This document shows, one piece after another, positions 1 through 22,729 of a DNA stretch of 64,000 bases. Source of the stretch: Todiramphus chloris collaris. Lineage: Eukaryota; Chordata; Aves; Coraciiformes; Alcedinidae. The position numbers and the translations under genes are program-made. Under the pieces are notes generated by a model. That model had not been told where the DNA came from, searched no databases, and was given only the letters and a program-made list of their open reading frames with translations. Numbering within the stretch: the first letter of the stretch is position 1; every line of letters starts with the position of its first letter. The DNA lies in assembly GCA_025345505.1 (NCBI GenBank), contig JANVCC010000018.1:62582031-62646030 (forward strand), read 5' to 3'.

Positions 1-45
1 ACAGGATTCTTTAAGCACATTTCATATACTTTTTTTCAGTTGCTA

Positions 46-180
<135 letters not shown>

Positions 181-1951
181 CTAGCAGATATACGTAATAC
201 ACAATTTCAAATTTGCAATTTTTATTAAAAAAACCAAAATCAAACAAACAAACAAAGAAAAAAAGCCAAAAAAACAATTCACGTCCTTGTATTGCTTCCC
301 TGTAAGGTACCATCTGAGCAGGATTCAAAATCCTTCACTCTGATTAACTGAAAGATTTAATACAAACCAACTCCCCCCACCCAATACTACAAGTTGTTGG
401 TTACTACTGGGGTGTACTGAAGAATAAACAATGACAGTAAAGTTGTATTTAAATATGTTTCATTAAGTGATAATTTTTAAACACTTGACATTCTCTCACT
501 TCAACAACCTAGGTAACAGGAGTAAGGGACATCCAAGAAAAAAAAAAAAAAAAAAGAGGAAAAAAGAAGAAGAAAAAAAAGAGGCAAGAAGTAGGACATG
601 CTTGATTTTGGAAGTGCTAAAGGATTGTCATCAAACTCAGAAGTCAAAAAAAAGTAAAAAAAATATGTACAGTACACAGATGAACTCAGTAGCTTTCCTA
701 CTACTGTAACTTCTGCACCTTCAAGGCAGGTAATCAGCTCTGCTTGGGACTAAATCTTTTTAAAAGCTTTCAGCTTTTGGTTAAAGCAACCTATATAAAA
801 TCGAAGATGCTATTATAGCATCATGTAGACAGTCTCCTTAAGGACACCCTTACCTTTAAAAGCTGTGCAAAGCTTGGTTTTTTTTCCCCAGAAATGATAA
901 CTCTCACCAAAATAGTAATAATTGTATGGAATGAATGCAGACAGAAAATGGATCACAGAATAATTTATCACAAGGGATGATGCCAGAGCACATGGTAAAG
1001 CACAATTCAAGGTGGAAAGACACTGGAATAATGAGACTCACCTCATTAGTTACCAGTAAAGAAGAAAATTCTACTCTAAATAAAGTAGTCTTTAAGGATT
1101 ACTTTAACTTCTTAGGACACTAGTTTTCAAGAGACACAGCAACTGGAATCCAGAGACAAGAATGCCACAGAAATGACTTTCCTGTTCAGCAAGCAGCATT
1201 CTTACTTGTTCGTTGGTTTGGGGTTTTTTTTTTCCCCTTTAAAACTGCAGGAACATTGATCTAGTAAGTTGGCTTCACACCTTTACCATGCACAGTCATC
1301 TGAGGAATACCTTACTTCAAGTTCATTTCAGATTAGTAGGTATTTTGCAGGTTTACAGGTGTGTGTCTAATCAATGAGGGCTACAGAAAAATAAAAACAT
1401 AACTATATATATTCTTTAAAAAAACAAAACAACAAAGAACCCCAAACAAACAACATAACCCACCTAAAAACCCCAACACACCAGGAATGTTTATCGCGAG
1501 ATGACATTTAAGTTTTCAAGGATCAAGTGAGAAAATGGTTTGAAGCAGAATTTGGTTATGTGTTACATGAAATTCTCTCTCCAATCCAAACATCTCTAGT
1601 ATTGCATACATTGCTCAAGACATTCAGGATGCAATAAAAACACAGTCAAAGAAGAATTCATGTAATCACGCTTCTAAAAAGGAAAAAGTAAGCCCTTATG
1701 AACCAAAAAGTTTTGCATCATTTCAGTACAAAACTACCAGGTTTATGCTGATAACTGAAGTTGGTTTAGATATACTTCTAAGAGTATATCTACTGGAGAG
1801 TAAACAATTTTATTGGTTATATAAGGCAAAGTATGGTCAGCTAGCAAATGTAATCACACTGCACCAATACTGGCTAATCCAAACTCATGAGTTTGAATAC
1901 AATCTTAAATGCAATAAAATCCTTTTTCAGTAGCATAATCACGATAGTCAT

Positions 1952-3711
1952 ATAATGGGTTTCTTCAGATACATCCATGGTAAAAGGAAGACTAGGGAAA
2001 ATGTGGGCCCACTGCTGAATGATGCGGGAGACCTGGTGACAGAGGATGCAGAGAAAGTGGAGTTACTGAATTCCTTCCTTGCTTCAGTCTTCACTGCTAA
2101 GACCAGCCCCCAGGAATCCCTGACCCTGGAAGTTAAGAGTGGAAGCCTGGAAGGAGGAAGTGTCTCCACTGCTCAATGAGGATTAGGATAGAAGTCACTT
2201 GCGTAAACTGAACCCTCAAAAATCCATGGGTGCTGATGGGACGCGCCACAACTGTCGAGGGAGCTGGTTGATGTTGTTGCTATGCCACTCTCCATCATTT
2301 TTGAAAGGTCATGGAGAACAGGGGAGATGCCTGAGGACTGTAAGAAAGCCAGTGTCACCCCAGTCTTCAAAAAGGGCAAGAAGGAAGACCCTGGTAACAA
2401 CAGACCAGTCAGTCTCACCTCCACCCCTGCAAAGGTAATGGAGCAGCTCATTCTGGAGATCATATCTCAGCACATGGAAGAAAAGAAGGTTATCAAGAGT
2501 AGCCAGCATGGATTTACTAAAGGGAAGTCATGTCTGACTAATCTGATAGCTTTCTATGATGGTGCGACTGGCTGGGTAAATGCAGGGAGAGCAGCAGATG
2601 TTGCCTACCTTGACTTTAGCAAGGCTTTTGATACTGTCTCCCATAACATCCTCATGGGTCAGTGCAAGAAATGTGGGTTACAAGAGTGGATGGTGAGATG
2701 GATTGAGAACTGGCTGAACCATAGAGCTCAGAGGGTTGTGATCAGTGGTGCAGAGTCCAGCTGGAGACCTGTAAGTGGTGGTGTTCCCCAGGGGTCAGTT
2801 CTGGGTCCAGTCTTATTCAACACCTTCATCAATGACCTGGATGAAGAGGTAGAGTGTACCCCCAGTATGGCTGCTGACGATACTAAACTGGGAGGAGTGG
2901 CTGATACATGGGAAGGCTGAGCTGAGATCTGGACAGACTGGAGAGCTGGGCAAAGGCAAACCTAATGAAATTCAACAAGGACAAGTCCTACACCTGAGGA
3001 GGAACACCACCACGTACTGCTATGGGTTAGGGGTAGACCTGCTGGGAAGCAGCTGCATGGAGAGGGACCTTGGCGTCCTGGTGGACAATGAGTTATCCAT
3101 GGGACAGCAATGTGCCCTTGTGGCCAGGAAGGCCAATGGTATCCTGGGGTGCATAAAGAAGGGTGTCCAGCAGATGGAGGAAGGTTCTCCTCCTCCTCTA
3201 TTCTGCACTAATGAAACCACATCTGGAGTATTGCGTTCAGTTTTGCTCTCCCCAGGTCAAGAGAGATAGGGAAATACTAGAAAGTTAGCTATGAAGAAGG
3301 GACTGGTACATCTCTCTTATGAGGAAAGTCTCAGAACCCTGGGCCTGTTTAAGCCTGGAAAAGAGAAGACAGAGAGGATCTTAATGTTTAGAAATATCTG
3401 AAGGGTGGGTGTCAAGTACAAGGGGCCAGTCTCTTTTCAGTGGTGCCCCGTGATAGGACAAGAGTTATTGGTAGCAAGGTGAAACACTGGAAGTTCCACC
3501 TCAACATGAGGAAAAACTTCTTCACTATGAAGGTGACAGAGCACTGGAACAGGCTGCTCAGAGAGGTTGTGAAGTCTCCTTCTCTGGAGACTTTCAAGAC
3601 CCACCTGGATATATTCCTGTGTGGCCTGCCCTGGGTGTTCCTGCACTGGCAGAGGGGTTGGACTTGATGATCTCCAGAGGTGCCTTCCAACCCCTACCAT
3701 TCTATGATTCT
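1952..3711 (+). mobile_element. CR1 LINE, 5'-truncated, 1.76 kb
   Basis: A plus-strand CR1 non-LTR retrotransposon fragment. It ends at 3711 in the tail ATTCTATGATTCT, typical of CR1, which has no poly(A). It starts inside ORF2 upstream of the reverse transcriptase, so it is 5'-truncated as most CR1 copies are. The 3' region carries the stretch around GATGATCTCCAGAGGTGCC that marks the CR1 3' end. It is in antisense orientation to REPS1, in its intron. It shares its 3' 700 bases with the minus-strand copy at 16803-17540. Confidence 0.93.
1955..3667 (+). pseudogene. Degenerate CR1 ORF2 (reverse transcriptase) remnant
   Basis: The reverse-transcriptase part reads in one frame from about 2282 to 2920 and shows [13 protein letters not shown] (RT catalytic block A), [13 protein letters not shown] (block B) and the catalytic box as AADDTKL (block C; the usual first residue is Tyr or Phe). 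Upstream coding in the same frame (from 1955) is cut by a stop at 2177-2179. A second stop lies at 2918-2920, after which the similarity moves to another frame (3057-3269) and returns at 3440-3667. The endonuclease domain is missing. It is a dead copy. Confidence 0.9.
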
Positions 3712-6072
3712 AAAGTTCTTTAATAAGAATGTAGAGAATTTTGCTACTTATTTTTGTCCTCAAGGGAGGATTCTGCTTTTCAGTGTAATACAAGTTACTG
3801 TCCAGCTTTGTTTCTCTTTCATTATAAAGGAAGGTGATTTAGATTTGCCTTCCCTTCTGATTGCAGTGTTCATGATCTTGTTTTTATCATTTAGTAGGAG
3901 TTTAATGTAACACATTCACAAAATTGTCCTTAATAGCATACTGAAGCAGCGTATTGCTTTAAAGTTAAAACCAAGTGGGATAACAACAGTTATTTTCACT
4001 GCTTTTATTTTTACTTGCATAATAACAGTTCCAACACTATGTGTCCAGCAATCAGAGTTACCGACAAACTTCTCCAGTTATCGCTTTGAGGTTATAGATC
4101 CTCTCTCCTTTCTTTCAAATCATACAGCTTGCATGGAAAGACAATTATGCAGTGCCTACACCTGCTGACATCTTTCTTATCTCATGCAATAACAAAGTTT
4201 GTCCCTGCTTCCTGGCTTAGGTCCGAGCTGCTACTTGCAAATTCGTAACTTCAAAGATGAATTATTGTTGATGTAAAGCATGGAAAATAAGTCATTTCTT
4301 AACATCACGATGATGATTTAAAATCTCCATTTGTTCTCAGTTCAAATACTATTTTTGTATATTGATCCATGAATAGTAGACTACGAGAAGTAAAATAAAT
4401 AACCTGCATCTAAATTTTGATCAACAATACACTAAAAAAATCTCTACTTTTCTGTAGAATGCAGAAAAAAAGCATATGAACTTATGACCAAAATATTATA
4501 GGAAATGTTCTTAAGAATATCCATGTATGAAACGACACTTCCAAAACAGCAATATATTTTAAAAAAATCCAAAAAACAAAAGAACAAAACCCACTTGGAG
4601 AAGAACTTGCTTTTAAAATTAAGATTGAGACCCTCTGTTCTCAAAAGAAATCCAGCACAACTAAATAAAAGCAAGCAACTAATGCAAACAATGAAAAATG
4701 AGTCCACTATATAAGCTCAGGGAAGCACACTATAGACATTAGTATAGAAGATGCTCAGATACACTACTGAAGTATGACACTAAAGAACATTAAGAAATGC
4801 AGTTACCAAGACAGCAAGTCTGCACAAAAAAAAAAAGATTGTTTTTTTTTAAGCATCACAAATTAATTTTCTAGAGTAAGCTTGTATTAAATGATTTCTT
4901 TAGGATTCACCTGAACATTTTAAGTAATCCCAATTACTTACAATATCAACAAGAGCCATTTCTTTAGGAAAAGGATGGGCATGCCATGATAACTACTGTT
5001 TGAGGTCTTAAGAGAGTGCCTTTATGTGACACTGCAATGAGGTTAGTTTTAGTTGATTACATTCTTCCTCCGTGGGAAGAATACTTTCTGGTGTAACTTC
5101 AGTTACACGCCCTTTTTCAAAGGTTAAGAAATAACCTGAGATAAGAAAAAGGGAGTACAGAAGAGCCCTCAGTGTTTCCCCACTACAAGACCATGTTTGA
5201 TGATTCTTTTGCATCAGAAGACTACCGAGGAAAAACAGAACTCTGCTTGAAAAGAAAAAGACAGGAAGGCTCAAGACATCGCTTGGAACAAAGAATGCCA
5301 CTGAAACAGAGTTCATGAGGAAAGCAAAACACATTGTGAAAAGGCACTTTCTAAATTACTCCTGTATTACAAACCATCTGAAATACTTCTGTCTTAATGC
5401 AATGGACTCAAAAGAATGAGTTTTTCAAACCTTATTTTTACTGAAGAGAAGTTTTCAGCTTAAAGAAGAAACCCAGCTATCTCAGAAACAGACTCCAGAG
5501 ATTCATTCAGGCTTTATATAACCTGGCACCTCTTTCAGTATGAGACAAGTGGACGAATCAAATTAAAAGAATACGAAATGTTTTGGACACAGGAGATACA
5601 TCAAAAAGGCTATTAAAAACAAAGAGTTGAAAAGTCATAGATAAAAAAAGATATCTAGAATAGTCTATTGCATTTTCTTAGTAGCTAAACCAGGTAAGAA
5701 TTGCCTGAAAATTTTGTGGTCAACAGGTTTTCACTCTTCAGAAAACACATTGCTACATAGTTCTGAGAAAGCAGAATCAAATGCTAGTCCACCTTCTATA
5801 CCTTTCAGTTTCTCAGGAGAGAAAACAAAGATGGGAAAGAGCTGACAAAAATAAACTTTTTTGAACACATATGGTGGGAAATCATCTCCAGTGGCATCAT
5901 CAGAACTTTCTTAATTATTACTTCTAATATATACATTATGTCAGACATGTCTCTATTCTTAGGATAAGTTTATCTCATTTTATAGCTTCTGCTATCTAGC
6001 TAGTTTTCATTCAGTGAAGAGTATCTCAGACCTACAGTTTGAGTAATGTAAAAAATGTACTTCGATACTTAC

Positions 6073-6174
6073 TAACTGTATTTCCAGATGTAAATTTTAC
6101 AGATGAACTCATTTTGTTTTCTTCTGGGAGATCAGATGGTTTCACAAGTAGTGGACTAGTAGGGTTAGCATGAT
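6073..6174 (-). CDS. REPS1: REPS1 coding exon 12
   Basis: 102 bases, residues 477-510 plus one base. It encodes [20 protein letters not shown], then [14 protein letters not shown]. The acceptor is TCTAG|ATC and the donor A|GTAAGT. The [11 protein letters not shown] block is conserved. It is phase 1 at both ends with 34 codons, so it too is a possible in-frame cassette exon. Confidence 0.94.
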
Positions 6175-14508
<8,334 letters not shown>

Positions 14509-14630
14509 CTCACTGCTCTGATTCAATTCTGGCCAGGTCTGGTTTAGGGATGGCATTGATGGAGACTTGCTCGGAGGTGCTTCTGCTGGAGAGCTGGAGT
14601 AACCTACCTCACCAGTCTGTTCCCCAACTT
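14509..14630 (-). CDS. REPS1: REPS1 coding exon 9: start of C-terminal disordered region
   Basis: 122 bases, residues 380-420. It encodes [20 protein letters not shown], then [21 protein letters not shown]. The acceptor is TTCAG|AAG and the donor GAG|GTTAGC, which is weak at +3 (T) and +5 (G kept). The exon ends in phase 0. Ser/Pro-rich and without a folded domain; [10 protein letters not shown] is conserved in mammals. Confidence 0.95.
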
Positions 14631-16802
14631 CTGAAATGACAGGAAACACTATAAACGAAATCATGAATTGCATTCAGTTCCTTCTCAGAAAAGCTGCTCA
14701 CATATCATGGAAAGCACAAACTACCCTTTGATTTCATCTTTTCCAAGTAAATACTTATCAGCGGACCAAAAACACTCATTCAAGTCAAATGTACTATTTA
14801 TCAGGTGCTACTCATTTTGAGAACCTTTCTGAAAATTGGACTTTGGAGACTATGCTGTGCCATAACACAAAAAAAAAATGAAAACAGAGAGGAAGAAAAC
14901 CATTCCCCTAGATTATTCTTTTAAAGAATATTTTACATTTTAAGCCTCCTGACTATAATAATGGTGTTTCCATTCACTACACTGTGCAAACTGAAAAAGT
15001 CTAGTGGCTGTCACATTGCAACTGTACATTGTTACTATTATTTCATATTTCTCTGAGCTCTCAGCAAGTGCAATCCCTTGCAGAAACACTCCTTCACAGT
15101 TGTACAAATTTTCACGATGCAGCACATTTTTGTTCTCTTCAAACTATGAGAGAACTGGGTAAAGTAAATCTGAACAGCAGATTAAGCATTATGCATAACA
15201 CAGCAAAATCCTGTTTACAGTGTCTTCTGTTTTGCTAGATACCACGATACAAGTTAAAGCAATGCACTGAAAGCCTCAAAAACCCCTGCAGTTCAGAGTA
15301 CAACTCTGTAATGTAACAGGAACAGCTGACAGAGTGACTGATAAGTAGCTAGACATATTAACATTTGTTGTCCAAAGAATTAAAACTCTGAACAAAACAA
15401 AATACTGCATAAAGATGGCTTAATCAAATGGTAATTTAAAAGGACTGCTTGATACCTGATTGCAAACAACTGCCACAAGAATGTGTGACACACTACCAAG
15501 AATTGATTAACATTTGTAAAAAGGGCTAGTTTCTCAAAAGTTGACCTCTTGTAGCCTGCTCTTCATCTAAGACAATATTCTGTATGCTGTCTTCCATTCA
15601 GAAGAAACTTATAACAAATCCAGTGTCAAACTGAACTGGAAATACTTGAATAGTCAACAGTGACCAACTGCACCTTTTAAAAATCAACAACACCCATTCC
15701 TGTCTTCAAAGTGCTGCTGGGGACAGCAACAGGCACAGCCTAAAAAGAACAGATAAAACACTGAAGTCCAGAAAGGAATTAATTGTCCCATATTGAGGCT
15801 AGGGGAGATTGAGGTGCTACTAACATGAAAAAAGCTACACACAGAAACTAGCAACTCGTCAAAATTACAGGAAGTTTGAAAGACTTTTGAAAATAGCCAG
15901 ACATCAGGTTGAGACTCAATGTTGCCAAAACTGTACCCAGCACTTAGCACCTTGTACTGCTGTCCTTTAGGGAAAACGCCTTTACAAATTATTCCAGATA
16001 GAAACTGCATCTAATACTCGCTTCAGGCAAAAAGCATGTAGCAATAAAATCCACGCTACATCAAGCTGATGTTTACAGGTGCAATGATGTCACCAAGTAG
16101 TCAAGATACTGCGGTCATTGTAAACAAAATAATATACTAACTTCAGAATATGCCACTGGTAATGTTTTGGGAATGCATATTGCATAGCAATTGCTCTGAA
16201 GTGTAATATGAATTAAAATTTTCTCATGAGTTCAAAAACCACAAAATTCTCATTTCAGCAAGGGTGCACTCGGTAACTAATTGCTAGTGTTAAATGCAAG
16301 GTCAAAAGATAAGGTTGAAAACCGATGAGGACAGACTAGGAAGCTACCTGCAATTGAAGGAATTTTGCAAGTATCTACATGAAACGTGCATAAGACACCT
16401 AATGGGAAACTTCAGGGGTTAAAGTAATTGTGTAGGACACCAAGTATGGCAAATTCTCTTTCTTAGAAAGAAATGGCATTGCTGCAGCAGCCCAAATGAA
16501 AAACAGATTCACAGATTTGTAAAGGGTTGGTAGCTTTTACTAACTGAGATACAATTGAGTTTAAAGGAAAACATATTTATTTACATAACAGGAAGTGAGA
16601 CTAGTACTATTTTCAGCTGCAGATCATAATTTCTGCAAAGACAGCTGCAGATGCTATCAACAGTATTCAATTAATAAAAATAGATGCATAAGCACTTTGA
16701 GAAGTATTTGTACAACTGCCTGGCTTAATGCCCCCATTTTCATTCACCACAGTTTTCTTCTACAGGCTGTTCTTACACCAACAGGTCTTGCTCATTCTGA
16801 AA

Positions 16803-17540
16803 CATAGAATGGTAGCAGTTGGAAGGGACCTCTGGAGATCGCATCCAAGCACCTGCCAGAGCAGGATCACCTAGGGCAGGCCACGCAGGAACATATCCAG
16901 CCAGGTTTTGAAGATCTCCAGAGAAGGATACTCCACAACCTCTCCGTACAGTCTGTTCCAGTGCTTTGTGGCCCTCTCAATAAAGAAAATTTTCTTCATG
17001 TTGAGGTGGAACTTCCTGTGTTCCAGTTTGTGACCATTACCTCTCATCTACCACAAGGCACCACTGAAAAGAGACTGGCCCCTTGTACTTGACACCCACT
17101 CTTCAGATATTTCTAAACATCAGTAAGATCCCCTCTCAGTCTTCTCTTTTCCAGACTAAACAGACCCAGGGCTCTCGTCCTTTCCTCGTAAGAGAGATAT
17201 TCCAGTCCCTTCATCCTCATAGCTCTCCATTGGATTCTTTCTAGTATTTCCCTATCCCTCTTGAACTGGGAAGAGCAGAACTAGACACAGTTCATACCAC
17301 ATGTGGTCTCACTAGTGCAGAGTAGAGGGGAAGAACCACCTCCCTCTACCTGCTGGACACACTCTTCTTTATGAACCCCAGGATGCCATTGGCCTTCCTG
17401 GCCACAAGGGCACATTGCTGTCCCATGGATAACTTACTGTCCACCAGGACTTCAAGGTCCTTCTCCATGGAGCTGCTTTCCAACATGTCAACCCCTAATC
17501 TATACTGGTGCATGGTGTTATTCCTCCCCAGGTGTAGGAC
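16803..17540 (-). mobile_element. CR1 LINE 3' fragment, about 0.74 kb
   Basis: The 3' end is at the left (CATAGAATGG, the reverse of a degraded CR1 tail) followed by the CR1 3' block TTGGAAGGGACCTCTGGAGA. The right end (near CCCCAGGTGTAGGACTG) marks the 5' truncation within ORF2. It reads in the REPS1 sense direction and corresponds to about 2990-3711 of the plus-strand copy in the exon 13-12 intron, so the two are inverted repeats in the same pre-mRNA. Confidence 0.92.
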
Positions 17541-18262
17541 TGAAAAGATGACATTATCTATCTACGAATGCCATAACACAGTGTTAAATCCTAAGGAAAG
17601 CTGCTGCAATACAAACAATTCTTTGAAGTATATGATCCAATTAAAAATATGAATCCATTCAAATATATTGTTAAAATTACCACATTATTCTAAGAACTTA
17701 AATAAAACACCTGATTTCTCTCTAGTCAGTGGAGAGATATTAGCACCTCATTTATATTTTGGGGTTTTTTTGTATTAAAATTCTGTAGAGGCATAGTGCT
17801 ACACCAGAAAAATGACCAACTGTATAAATGCTTTATTATACAACAGGTCTGTGTCATGTGAGAAATACGTATCTGATCATGAAACCAGATGTAAGACAAG
17901 ACCAACATGTTAATGTGTTTGGGACACTTGCAGTTGGTCACATAAGATTCACAGGAGCTGATGAGGGAGGGGCTGCCAGAGTAGACCATGAGAATTCTTC
18001 TCTCCCTCCAACTAAAGAGAGCTATAGGGTGCAGGGAGCTGTCTGTTACCTTTCCTTTTGCTGGCCACTAGTTCAACAGGCAAAAAGGAAAAAAACTGCA
18101 AGTTTCAAATGCAGAGCAGCAGTGTGCAAGATCAAGGGGAAAGTTTCTAACCAAAGGACAGAATGAATTAACAGTACTGTTAACACTTTTGACACCATCA
18201 CACACTATTTTTGAAGACATTCAAGTAAATCACGTTCTTGAAGAGTTTTAAGATATGTTATT

Positions 18263-18870
18263 AGCATCCTGGTTTACATCAGCAATAGTGTGGCCAGCAG
18301 GACTAGGGAAGGGATTGTTCCCCTGTACTTGGCACTAGTGAGACTGCATCTCAAATACTCTGTTCAGTTTTGGGCCCTTCACTACAAGAAGGACATTGAG
18401 GTGCTGTAGTGTGTCCAAAGAAGGACAATGAAACTGGTGAAGGGTCTAGAGCACAAGTCTTAAGAGAAGCAGCTGAGGGAACTGAGGTTGTTTAGCCTGG
18501 AGAAAAGGAGGTTCAGGGAAAAACTGAAGAAGTCTCTACAACTACCCAAAAGGAAGTTGTAGGGAGGTAAGCATAGGTCTGTTCTCCCATGTGACAAGTG
18601 ATAGGAAAAGAGCAAGTGGCCTCAAGTTGCACTTGGGGGGGTGTGGGGGGGGTGTGTGTGTGTGTGTGTTTAGATTGGATATTATAAAAAAAATTTTCAC
18701 CAAAAGGGTTGTAAAACACTGGAACGGGCTGCCCAGAGAAGTGGTGGAGTCACCATCCCTGGAGGTATTTATAAGACCATGTGTAGATGTGGTGATCTGG
18801 CAGTACTGAATTAAAGGTGGGACCTGGCAATCTTAAATGTCTTTTCCAATTTAAACAATGCTATGATTCT
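18263..18870 (+). mobile_element. CR1 LINE 3' fragment of a second subfamily, about 0.6 kb
   Basis: It starts near GCATCCTGGTTTACATCAG, passes GTGGCCAGCAGGACTAGGGA and CTGTTCAGTTTTGGGCCC, and ends in GCTATGATTCT at 18870. The 3' part (GGGCTGCCCAGAGAAGTGGT, GAGTCACCATCCCTGGAGG) is the standard 3' end of another CR1 subfamily than the copies at 1.9 and 16.8 kb. A G-rich and GT-repeat insertion interrupts it at 18635-18670. It is 5'-truncated and non-coding. Confidence 0.93.
18635..18671. repeat. G-tract and (GT)n microsatellite inside CR1
   Basis: Two G runs (7 and 9) separated by TGT lead into about seven GT units, within the CR1 copy. It probably grew from the G-rich CR1 segment that normally precedes GTTTAGATTGGATATTA. 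Length polymorphism is likely. Confidence 0.85.
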
Positions 18871-20886
18871 CACACTGAGGCTTCAGTTAGATCACTAATA
18901 ATTTCTTTCTTTGAGAAATTTGTATCCTGTTAAAAAAATGCACTCAAAAAGATACTGTGGTGTCGTATTTTACAGTTTCTATGTCTATAAAGGCTGTTGA
19001 AAGCAAGCATTTATTGAAATACAGGTTTTTGGAGAACTAAAAAGAAGAAAATATTACAGAAATTTAACGTGTTGACCTTTCTAGGCTCATTTACAGTCCT
19101 TAGGTTGAATGCAGGTAATTTAACATGCATGTTAGTCTGCATACAGACCTATGAGTAACTTTTAATTTATTAAAACAGTAAATGTATGCTGGAGATTACT
19201 GTTGTAACCGAAAGTAAAAGTACAGCCATGTCAGTAACTTCTCCAAAAGTCTTTTGCTCAACATATGAGTTCTGGTGATAAATCATATTAGGTCCTAGAA
19301 AAGATAAGGTATTTCCAATACTGGTGGACAAAATTGAAAAACAAAAAGAAGGATAAAACTCAACAAGTTTGCAAGAAATGTCATTTTCCATTGTAGAAAT
19401 AACCAAGTATCAAGAACAACACTTTTTTTTTTTTAAAGGCATAGCTTACACAGCATAGTAACCCTTTAAAAATTAACTAGAGCAAGGTAACTTCCCTTTA
19501 ATATCAGTAGGGAAACTTTTTTTTTTTTTTTTTTAAACTTCTTTAGAAGTGTTTTTTCCTTGGATTTAAAGACCACTTTGTACCTCATGAAAATTCATCA
19601 AAGTTGCAGGTAAAATAAGAATAATAAATATACACATAACGCTTTTTGTAAAGTGTTGAATTTCTACAGTTTCCAGACAACTTCAGTTAAACCATAAAAG
19701 CCTTGAAATCCACTATCAATAAAAGCAGTAGAAGATCATGTGCAGCTGTAATTGTTTGGTTTGGGTTTTTTAAACAATAACAATGGTTTATACAAATCAA
19801 TGCTACTCTATTTCCTGTCAAGGCTTTTACTTGGCCATCACCTTAACATGAATTTAAACAGAATGAGTAGGTTTTAGACACTTTATAGGTACAGATCCAA
19901 CGTCTTAGGATGATCTTCATCATTGCAGAATCCTTACTCATAGTGAAAACACTCCAATTGTGGCTGACTGCTCTTGGAAAGGATCTCTGAGAAGCCATAC
20001 TACTCCCACAAAAAATGGATTAATTATTAAAGTAGAGGTAGTAAAAGCCACACCATCTAGCTTAAGAACTCATTAGTAATTGTCAGATGAAGGTCACTGA
20101 CATCCTACAAACACAACATGAAGAAACTCTCTTTGAAGCATAAGTAAAAAGAAGTGAAATTCTAGGAAATCATAATACCTGTGCACCAACAGTATAGCCT
20201 GACTTTCCAAGCAAGACTGTTTGTTAAAAACCTATCTAAAGCAGTTTAAAAATATTCAGTTTCCTTTATCTGTTTTAAAATTAAAAAGGGATGACGGCCA
20301 AACTTTCTGGTTTTAAACACCAGTTTTACATGGAACAGTAGTCTGCTTTTCAGTCATGGGACTAAGTTTTTGGCACATATTAATAAGGAGAACTCATACA
20401 TTCAATGGTTTATCTTGAAGTACCCAAAGGTAAAGAACTGTGAACAGAAAGACTAGGTGCCAAAGCAATGGAGGATAAATCCTGCTTTCATGTCAGGAGT
20501 CAAATTAAGAAATAAAGTAAAATAAAAAAAATCTGTGCTACTGACCTTAGTGCTACTGAGCACAGTCTTACCTCTAGCATTGAACCTGGGAGTATTTTCT
20601 GAGTACTTTCGAGACTTCAAAACTCATGCTGTATTTTCAGAAATGAGGGTAAACAGAATGCATATTCATTTGAAAGAAAATCTGCAGTATAGCTGTATTG
20701 GGATTTGGAATACAATGGCTGATCGTGAATAAAATCCCTAGTGTGACAATTTTGTTTTCTTTAACTTTTAAAGGACACAGGCAGTAATTCCAAATACAAT
20801 AATCAACAGTTGGATTATCTCTGAGCATTAAGATTTTTAGAAACTGCACATTACATTACTTCACACTAATGAATGCATTATGCTCA

Positions 20887-21679
<793 letters not shown>

Positions 21680-21855
21680 CTAAATCATTAGAAGACCGAG
21701 TTATGAGGGAAATGGGCTATTTAGCAAAGGTTTGCAGAAAAACGTCACTAATTACTATGGTTAAATGAAGAAAAAGGCATATTAGTTTCAAGTCCTTTCT
21801 TGAATTACACTGGAGTTCACTAGAACATTAGTAGGAAAATGCAGAACTTTCTTTA

Positions 21856-22601
<746 letters not shown>

Positions 22602-22729
22602 CTGGACAGAAGCAGGATGCATGGCTAAAAGAGCACTGGTTGGTGGGGTATCTGCAAAACTGACCCAATTTTCTTGATGGGGTGGTGGTGAATGGCCAGA
22701 CCATATGGGATCACTAGAAGTAGATGAGC
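22602..22729 (-). CDS. REPS1: REPS1 coding exon 5: linker with aromatic-proline motifs
   Basis: 128 bases, residues 210-252. It encodes [19 protein letters not shown], then [13 protein letters not shown] and [10 protein letters not shown]. The acceptor is TTCAG|GCTC and the donor CAG|GTGTGA. It is part of the disordered linker before EH2. The WSGHSPPP and [13 protein letters not shown] blocks match the mammalian protein; the more variable residues lie between them. Confidence 0.95.

Noticed and set aside
4305..4325. ATGATGA-type box resembling a C/D snoRNA in an intron
   Set aside because: No D box at a suitable distance and no terminal stem; a chance match.
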